A DNA stretch of 64,000 bases, taken from NCBI GenBank assembly GCA_963678705.1, contig OY783216.1, positions 5,890,001 to 5,954,000 on the forward strand. The letters run 5' to 3'. The translations under genes were made by a program, and so were the position numbers. The notes under the pieces were generated by a model. The model made no database searches and was not told the DNA's origin. It saw only the letters and a program-made list of their open reading frames with translations. The DNA is from Panorpa germanica (taxonomy: Eukaryota; Arthropoda; Insecta; Mecoptera; Panorpidae). This document shows, piece after piece, positions 57,431 through 64,000 of the stretch (positions are counted from its first letter, which is position 1; each line of letters begins with the position of its first letter).

Positions 57431-58451
57431 ATGCAACAACCAACAGTATCGGAAATAACGGAATGCGAAAGCGATTTCACGTTAAGTTATAAACAAATAG
57501 AAAATAATAATATCATTCAGTCAGAGGACTTAAATTCTGAATCAAGTTTAGTTATAGACATGGGCCCTGACATTCATAATGACGACGCTTTTATGGAGAG
57601 TCAGAGCCCTAAGTGTAGCCCCCCACGGAGCGAGGAGTACACGCAGGTTATGTCAATGAAACATGAAATAACAAAAGAACTGGTAGTGAGTTTGGTTAAA
57701 CATGAGGAAATGATCGAACAATGTGAAAATTTGTCGCTGGAGAATGTCAGAAAGCGACAGAACTCTGAAGGAATTCATTGTGAGAGTCCTCCGAAATTGT
57801 TAAAGCAGGACATGGACTGTAGGTCGCCTGTAACACCATCTTCTCACTGCAGCGAAGGACCTAGTGAACACTCTGGAAGTGATGAACGTTTGTCTAGGAT
57901 GACGTGGCACCCTCATGTGTATGCAAAGCCGCCTAAAGCTCCTACACCTCACTTCATAACAGATATCCTCGGTTGGAGCCATCATAAACTTTTAGCACCA
58001 ACTCCAATTCGAGCAGTTTATTGTCCACAGACCACAACATCACGTGACTGTATGCAGAGCCCGGATTTACCGAGATCACCGGAAAAACCTGCCACACTAA
58101 GTCAACTCCTCACCATCCGACGGAAAGAGCTGCCGGTCAAACACAAGCAAGAACCAGGCATGGTTCGATCGCCGGGTGATAAATCTGGTAAAATTTGTGC
58201 GAAACCTTCTTTGCCGATACTGCCACATTACAAACCTGTAAATAATGTACCTTTGAGGATTCCGCGGGACTCGTTAGGTCTGTCGGAAGCAAGTGAAGAC
58301 GAGGGTAGCTTACAAAGTGTGAACAGTGATCAACCCCTTAATTTGTGTGTTGCTAAATCTCGTGACACGAGCCCTGCTAGCTCGGTGGGTAGTTTGCGGA
58401 GAGAGGGGCTCAGCAAGGGCACAGTGGATTTTAAAAATGTGCAGAGAAAAG
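57431..58451 (+). CDS. First coding exon of an eh1/PLNL-motif transcription regulator, probably NK-like homeobox
   Basis: The ATG at 57431 (AAAAATGC) opens 340 codons plus one base; the frame before it has only a non-ATG start. The exon ends AAAAG|GTAAGA at 58451, a strong donor with phase 1; the ORF runs only a few codons into the intron. The N-terminal third is acidic and serine-rich, with a basic RKRQ at about 107. At residues 173-182 is PHFITDILGW, with F175, I176, I179 and L180 resembling eh1 repression motifs. It follows a HPHVYAKPPKAPT segment. At 302-307 is PLNLCV, like the PxDLS-type motif that binds CtBP co-repressors. SP-rich stretches surround both. This combination suggests a repressor of the NK-homeobox type (an NK7-like protein is one possibility). 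The DNA-binding part would lie in later exons beyond the window. No gene name can be given safely. Confidence 0.8.
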
Positions 58452-61400
58452 GTAAGAAACTTTTGTTTTGTATTTAACCTGATTGATAACTGTTAAATAT
58501 GTGTTTGTAATGATGGTCAGTGATATTCTCTAATTACGAGGGTTATATTACTTTATAGTAAACACTTACTTGTAAAATATAAAGTTTTGTGACCCTTTTT
58601 ATTGCTGTCATAATGACAGGTGTATACAATTCATTAAAAAAACTTTTTAAATGTTTCAAAAATCTAGTGTCTTCAAAAATATTAAATAAGAATCTTGTTT
58701 GGATTAAAAATTAGTAAGTTGGATATATAAGTAAATTGTTATATATATTTAAAGTTATATCTTTGTTTTATGTATAGCGGGTAGATACAATTTTTAATTT
58801 CTTTTTTAAGTTATCATTAATATCATATTATTTAATTAATGACATAGTCAAATAATTGCTTTTGTCTGTGCTGCAAATATGGACTTTTTGGACTCTATAC
58901 GTATTTTAGGTTATGATTGAATTTTGTAAAGAGTACATATGTCATTGGTATGAATCTCAATGAAAATAAAAATAAAATGAACAACGGTGCGAGGAAATAT
59001 TATCTTTTAGAAAGTATTGTCTGTCTCACATCGATGAAACAATTTTAATTGAAACATTGGAGTAAAGTGCTTATCAGTAATTTTGTACTAGTAGTCAAAT
59101 GACGTTTGTTTTAGTATTTAGTACCTTAATAAAATGCAGAAAGTCGTTGTTTTCTTAGCTTTGGCTTTATTTAGTCAATGTAAATATTGGATTACTACCT
59201 GCAGAAATGTGTTTTACATTATTTGATCCGATTATTAGTTCTTAATAACTAATTTGTTAGAAACATATTTAGGATGCAGTAATAATAATTAAGAATTTGG
59301 TAATTTAGTAAGGTTAGTGGGGGCATGCGATCCGTTTCACAGCTAATTAGCGAAGGACTCTTTATTCCTGAAATATTCTCTGTAACCAGTTTCAATGTAG
59401 GGACCTGAGTTTCTTTGCTATTACTAGTGTATAACTAGTTCAAATATCAGTGTTGTATTCGTGTTTGCATTAACAACTCCGTTACGCTATTAAAATGTTT
59501 CCAAGTTGTCAACACAGTAAAACTTTTAAAATATTAAATTAAAAAGGAATAAGAACAAATTGAATAGTATAAAATCCTAAAGCGTTTTTAATATAAGACC
59601 GTGAGTTTTTCAGATGTGTTAGAAACATATTTTACAAGTAATCAAAAGTGTCATATAATATTACATTAATAACATCACTTAAAAACTGTTAGAACCATAA
59701 AAACAAAAAAAAAAACAACATGGAGTGGTGTTAGATTTACTCGTAATTACACAGTTGACGCTGCCGTTGCTGTTGCTGTTGCAGCACGCGGGACAATTAC
59801 CATGGAGGTAGCAGATCGTGTTGCCGTTTCTGCAATTACTTGTAATTCTATTCCTTGCTTTGCATTGCACTGCTGTGTTACTTCGTACTTTGCTCTTATT
59901 CAATTGACATTTTCATGCGGTAGTGAAATTAAATATCGTTTTATAACTATTAAAAATTAAACAATACATTTATTATATAAGGATAATTAAATAGCACAAG
60001 AACTGCTTTGAAATCAAATGTAGGTAAATGTTCTTAAATTGTGCAAATTTTTATAGTTTAAATTAGAGATGTTACAGAGGTTGTTTTATCGGAACCGAAG
60101 GCGGAATCGGAGTTTATAAATTTGGTTTGTCGGAGTCGGAGGAGGATGTAGGTCTAATAAATTAAATTAATATAAACATCATTCAGCATCTTTAATTGCA
60201 GTTAATACCTAATACATTTAGCTTTGTGTCGAAAACTGAAACAATCAAATTTTCTTAAATATAAAATAGTTCTACATAATAGTAAATAAATTTATCTCCG
60301 TCCAATCTATTTCAAACGGGCCATACATTAGGCCAGAACCACTAAAAAGTTGTTCGCTTGCTACTGAACCATTTTAAGGGCATTGAGAAAACGTATTATT
60401 TGGAAGGAAAAATTAATTTAGTAAAACGCTGGACTTTCAAAAAAGGCCATAGTTGTAATCCAGGTATTGATTTCTCAAGTGTGGTATTATTAGCAATTTA
60501 GTACCGGGATCCGAGTTTATTATTTATTACAATCAATGATTTTTAACATTCCTACTCCGATATTGGAACTCTTAAAGTTTCAGTCGCTATTCTCTGAAAC
60601 GGACAGTGCGTTTTATGTATGCGAAAATTTTAATATCTGCGAATTTTCTTAGAAAAAAGGTAGAGACGGACACTCAATTCATTAACAAGGTGTAGAACAA
60701 ATTTGAACAACAACCTAGCTTAAGGTTTTATTTAATCAGTGGCTATAATAATAAAAAAATTCATGATAAAGTAGTTTTTATAGCATCATGTTATAAATAT
60801 ACGTATTTTATAAGTAACTGAGATTTTTCTTTTAAATTATTTAACAAACAGAAAACAAAATCTTTTATGTTTAAGACAAAAATAAATTAAAAGTATTTTA
60901 ATTTATTCCTGATGATGAGGAAGTTAAGAAATTAATACGAGTACAAAAGAAAAAAAACTGGTGAGACTGAAATGTTTTTAGAATTGAGGAAGTAAGATTC
61001 TTCCTCTTCTATCTAAACCGTTTCGAAGATGTCGGATGTTATGAATAGTGGTTTGGCGCAGAAACTGTTGCAATAAAGAAAACAAAATAGCTTATTAAAT
61101 AATACGTCGTATAAGTCATCATTGTTCATGTATAACGACTTTAAAAAGAAGCTTTCTTTTATGGCACCCTGTATAGTATTTAATGTTGTAGCTATAGCGA
61201 TGCTGCCTTACATGTGAGATAACTTTTTAACTCACTATTGAAATCTGAACGTAAACATCTATTAAACATAATTGTACAAAAACTATGAAATATTTAATTG
61301 CAAAGATGGTCATAATTGCACAATTATTTTATTATTTATTGCTACAAATAGATTGTCACCTTCGCCATCACCCGTCACGCTACCACTCTTGCATGCCATA

Positions 61401-61982
61401 ACTCCATACAATCATTCAAATAAAAAGACTATTATTTATATTGTAATAAATTAATCATGTGATAATGTACATTAATGTCATGTTTGATGATTCAAAAGAA
61501 AAATCATTTAATAATATAATAGCAAATTAGCAAGTTTAGTTTATTTGTTACTTTTTCTAACTTGAATAAGCAGAATTATAAATTCTGTTAAAAAAATAAA
61601 TTATTTAATGGAAATTATTATTTATAGAAATTTTTAAATGTAGAATAGCTACCACATATTCTCAACGTTATGAGTCTTTCATACGATTAGTTTTGATCTT
61701 CAAATTGTTTTACAATACGCATGATTGCAAATGCACTGTGGTATATTCAAACGAAAGACTGCACCACCATCTTACTATAGTTAGAGCGAGACAAAAAATT
61801 AACCTAACGTAATCAACCTAATGGAAGACAGGACTACCTACAGCAGACTAGAGAAGAAGCCTCAGACTGAATTAAAAAAAATAGCAAATAGATACGATTG
61901 TGTCAAGGATACATACCGAGCAAGTTGAATTTTGTTTGTTAAATGTGTAGTAGATAGTAATAAAAATAAAAGAAGAATTCGA
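58452..61982 (+). other. Intron of the plus-strand gene
   Basis: No further exon was detected. The stretch at 59755-59800 with GCTGTTGCTGTTGCAG is a GC-richer, CAG-rich patch that ends in a possible acceptor, but its frames do not resemble a domain. 60065-60600 has GGCGGAATCGGAG and GGAGTCGGAGGAGG at one side and CCTACTCCGATATTGG at the other, probably a decayed transposon with inverted ends. The remainder is AT-rich. Confidence 0.45.
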
Positions 61983-62183
61983 TTACCCGTCAATATTTGT
62001 CTTAGTGATGACCTCTTTGTTAGGCCCAAATCTTTTACCACCCAGTCGTTTCTTCAGGTTTAGAAACAGAAAATAGTCGTGGACGGCTAAATCTGGAGTA
62101 TATGCTGAATAGGGTAGCAGTACGTAGTCCAATTTAAGAGCTTTTGCTATGGTGACATGGACACTCAATCGCAATCGCGGCAT
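61983..62183 (-). pseudogene. Mariner transposase C-terminal remnant
   Basis: The minus strand reads LLPYSAYTPDLAVHDYFLF followed by LNLKKRLGGKRFGPNKEV. This matches the mariner HPPYSPDLAPSDYFLFPNLKK block that contains the third catalytic aspartate (here in VHDYF), and the LGGKRF segment after it. Upstream coding with the first two aspartates is not recognisable, and the frame ends shortly after. The element lies in the intron and has no clear ends. Confidence 0.75.
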
Positions 62184-62762
62184 CCATCGCGCGGATAGCT
62201 GTTTTCAATGGCTCTCAAACTGATGCAGCTTGCTCAAAACTTGACAGTAGTCTATTAAGGGTGCGTTCCACTAAACGTTCACAACAATCACGCTCACGAC
62301 CGCAGTTTCTCCCGTTCCATTTGATTGCGAGCGTTGAAAAAATAGAGATTGCGATAGTTGATTAAATAGCTCTGTAGCAAAAACTATATCTACAAACAAA
62401 ATAATTTTTTTATAAAAGAAATATATTCTAAATGATAATGAACATTGTTTATTTATTAACTTAGGTTATGGTATGAGGAAAAGTGTATAAATGGCAGTTA
62501 AATATGAATTCAAATTTATTATATTAAGCTTATTTAACGCAATTATATAATAAAATAAAATCCTATAAAATATCTCTTTCCGAATCTTATAAAGTAATTT
62601 TTTCTGTCATCATGTTTTTAAGTTTTGTGTTACAACGACTCAACTCTTCAGATGGGTCATTGTGAGCTTGGCGTGAGCGAAATTATTAACGTCATTAGTG
62701 CACTTGACTAAAGTTGCGTGGAACAATTGCCAATAACATCACGATTGAGATATAATACCACA

Positions 62763-63000
62763 CCCAGGAAAGATTTTATAGTCACTTTGCCATCATATTG
62801 AAGATGTGTATGATTTTCTTGTCATGAAAGAGTTAGACTCATACTCGTTCATATAAAATGTCTATTTTATCGGCTACAAATGTCGAAACCACTCCACCTG
62901 TTGGAATACAAATGACGATAAAGGTGATGCGAACTATAATTGAAGTGTAATAGTGATAGAAACGTCACAAAACAGGACACTTCACAAATTGTTTACTGGG
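62763..63000 (+). mobile_element. MITE family B, copy 4
   Basis: Begins CCCAGGAAAGATTTTATAG and ends TTGTTTACTGGG, 238 bp. The dinucleotide on both sides is CA rather than TA. Its interior follows copies 1 and 3 closely. Confidence 0.7.
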
Positions 63001-64000
63001 CAAGAAATTGACCCCCTTCCAATAACGTATTAAAAATATTAACTGTTACTATTTCAACATTAATAAAAAATACAAAATATTAAATATTAATTATTTAATT
63101 GGACAATAATAATTAAACAATATTTTGATACTTTTTTAAACGATTAGCAAATAGCTATTAAAACTAAATGACATCATTACGATTTGGGGATTCCAATTCA
63201 ATATCATTTGAATCATTGACAAAAGGAGTGGATTAAGGGGGAGAGGAAAAGCGGGGAGGGTTCATGGTATTAATTTAATAAAGATGTTGAATATATTATC
63301 AAATTTATTTTATATGTAACCGGTTAATAACATATTATTGAAACAAGTTATTTTAATTTAATGATTATGACCACTATGCCATACCATCGCACCGCGCTTT
63401 ATATCGCTTCACATCGCGTTGGAAACGCAGCCGATCTCTATACAACCATTATAAACGACACGACATAATATTGAGTTATTATAATGAGTTTTTAATTAAT
63501 GAATTATTTATTTATATTTCCTGTTTGTAAACGAGCATTTTAAACAGGTTTAAAACTACTCACTTATTGAACAACTCTTACTGTAAGATTGATGTGCATA
63601 TAATTTATAGAATAGGGTTTTTCTAGGTTTACAAATTAGCGTTTTTATATTTATCTGTTATTTCGTATTGTGGGATATTCTGTAATAAGTTCGTAATTTA
63701 CTAAGAACTGGTAAAATACGAGTTCATAAATTTCATAAAAGATGAAGCGTAACAAGTAGTTATAGAATGTATTTATTACGCATTGAATTTAATGAATGAA
63801 ACATAGTAGAAAAGGAAAACGATGAGAAGATGCATACGACTTCCTCCCACTTCATTTCTCTTCCAAGTTTATCGAGAGGACGTATGCAGCGACTTTATAG
63901 AAACTGAAATGGAAAAATAGGTGATTCCTCAAAATTCCATGATTCCATAAGAAAAGTGCGTTGACAAAGAAATGCACATTTATTATATAAATGAGGACGT
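63001..64000 (+). other. Intron continuing to the window end
   Basis: AT-rich DNA with a purine-rich patch at about 63226-63262 (AGGGGGAGAGGAAAAGCGG). No exon, RNA gene or repeat family was recognised. Confidence 0.4.

Noticed and set aside
59679..59903. Cys/Asn-rich minus-strand ORF inside the intron
   Set aside because: Produced by a CAG/GCTGTT-type simple patch; no family pattern.
62262..62740. Possible MITE with GTTCCAC ends
   Set aside because: The inverted similarity between the two sides is limited to short words and no target duplication was found.

Overview
This 64-kb window is nuclear DNA from an arthropod, almost certainly an insect. The reasons are: very AT-rich spacer DNA; a tRNA-Leu(CAA) gene with an intron; coding exons that end at GT splice donors; remnants of jockey-like LINEs, irritans-type mariners and hAT transposons; and a gypsy/errantivirus-type LTR retrotransposon with a tRNA-Ser primer-binding site. 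The repeat flavour hints at Lepidoptera or a related order, but I cannot fix the order from sequence alone.

Only two host protein-coding exons are convincing, and they point away from each other. On the minus strand, 8723-9101 is a first coding exon (126 codons plus one base) with an N-terminal engrailed-homology-1-like (eh1) repression motif. It ends at a strong GTAAGT donor, so 1-8722 is probably intron. On the plus strand, 57431-58451 is a first coding exon (340 codons plus one base) with an internal eh1-like motif and a PLNLC motif resembling CtBP-binding sites. It also ends at a GTAAG donor, so 58452-64000 is intron. Both look like N-terminal exons of homeobox-type transcription regulators. 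No homeodomain or other DNA-binding exon is visible in the window, so neither assignment is certain. The roughly 48 kb between them holds one tRNA gene and repeats, which fits a regulatory gene desert between two developmental genes.

The rest is mobile and repetitive DNA. The best-preserved item is a 4,992-bp LTR retrotransposon at 15416-20407. It has two 716-bp LTRs with no difference seen by eye, a TACG target duplication, a primer-binding site, a polypurine tract and a single 542-codon gag-like ORF. It has no protease, reverse transcriptase, integrase or env, so it is a recent gag-only non-autonomous element. Next to it (about 21.7-24.4 kb) is a large palindrome made of about 15 tandem units of about 145 bp, eight in one orientation and seven in the other, joined through a near-perfect 8-nt-loop centre. 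This is a foldback-type structure that could be transcribed into a long hairpin RNA.

Other repeats include: an hAT element with decayed transposase and two smaller relatives; a second hAT MITE with a perfect 8-bp duplication; a 2.4-kb element with about 620-bp terminal inverted repeats; a CCCAGTAAAC MITE family with TA duplications (five copies); a four-copy inverted-repeat family, one copy interrupted by a 5'-truncated LINE with target duplication; a second truncated LINE with a perfect 13-bp duplication; several mariner ends; jockey reverse-transcriptase scraps; and a perfect TA-repeat palindrome. Boundaries for diverged repeats are approximate because they come from alignment by eye.
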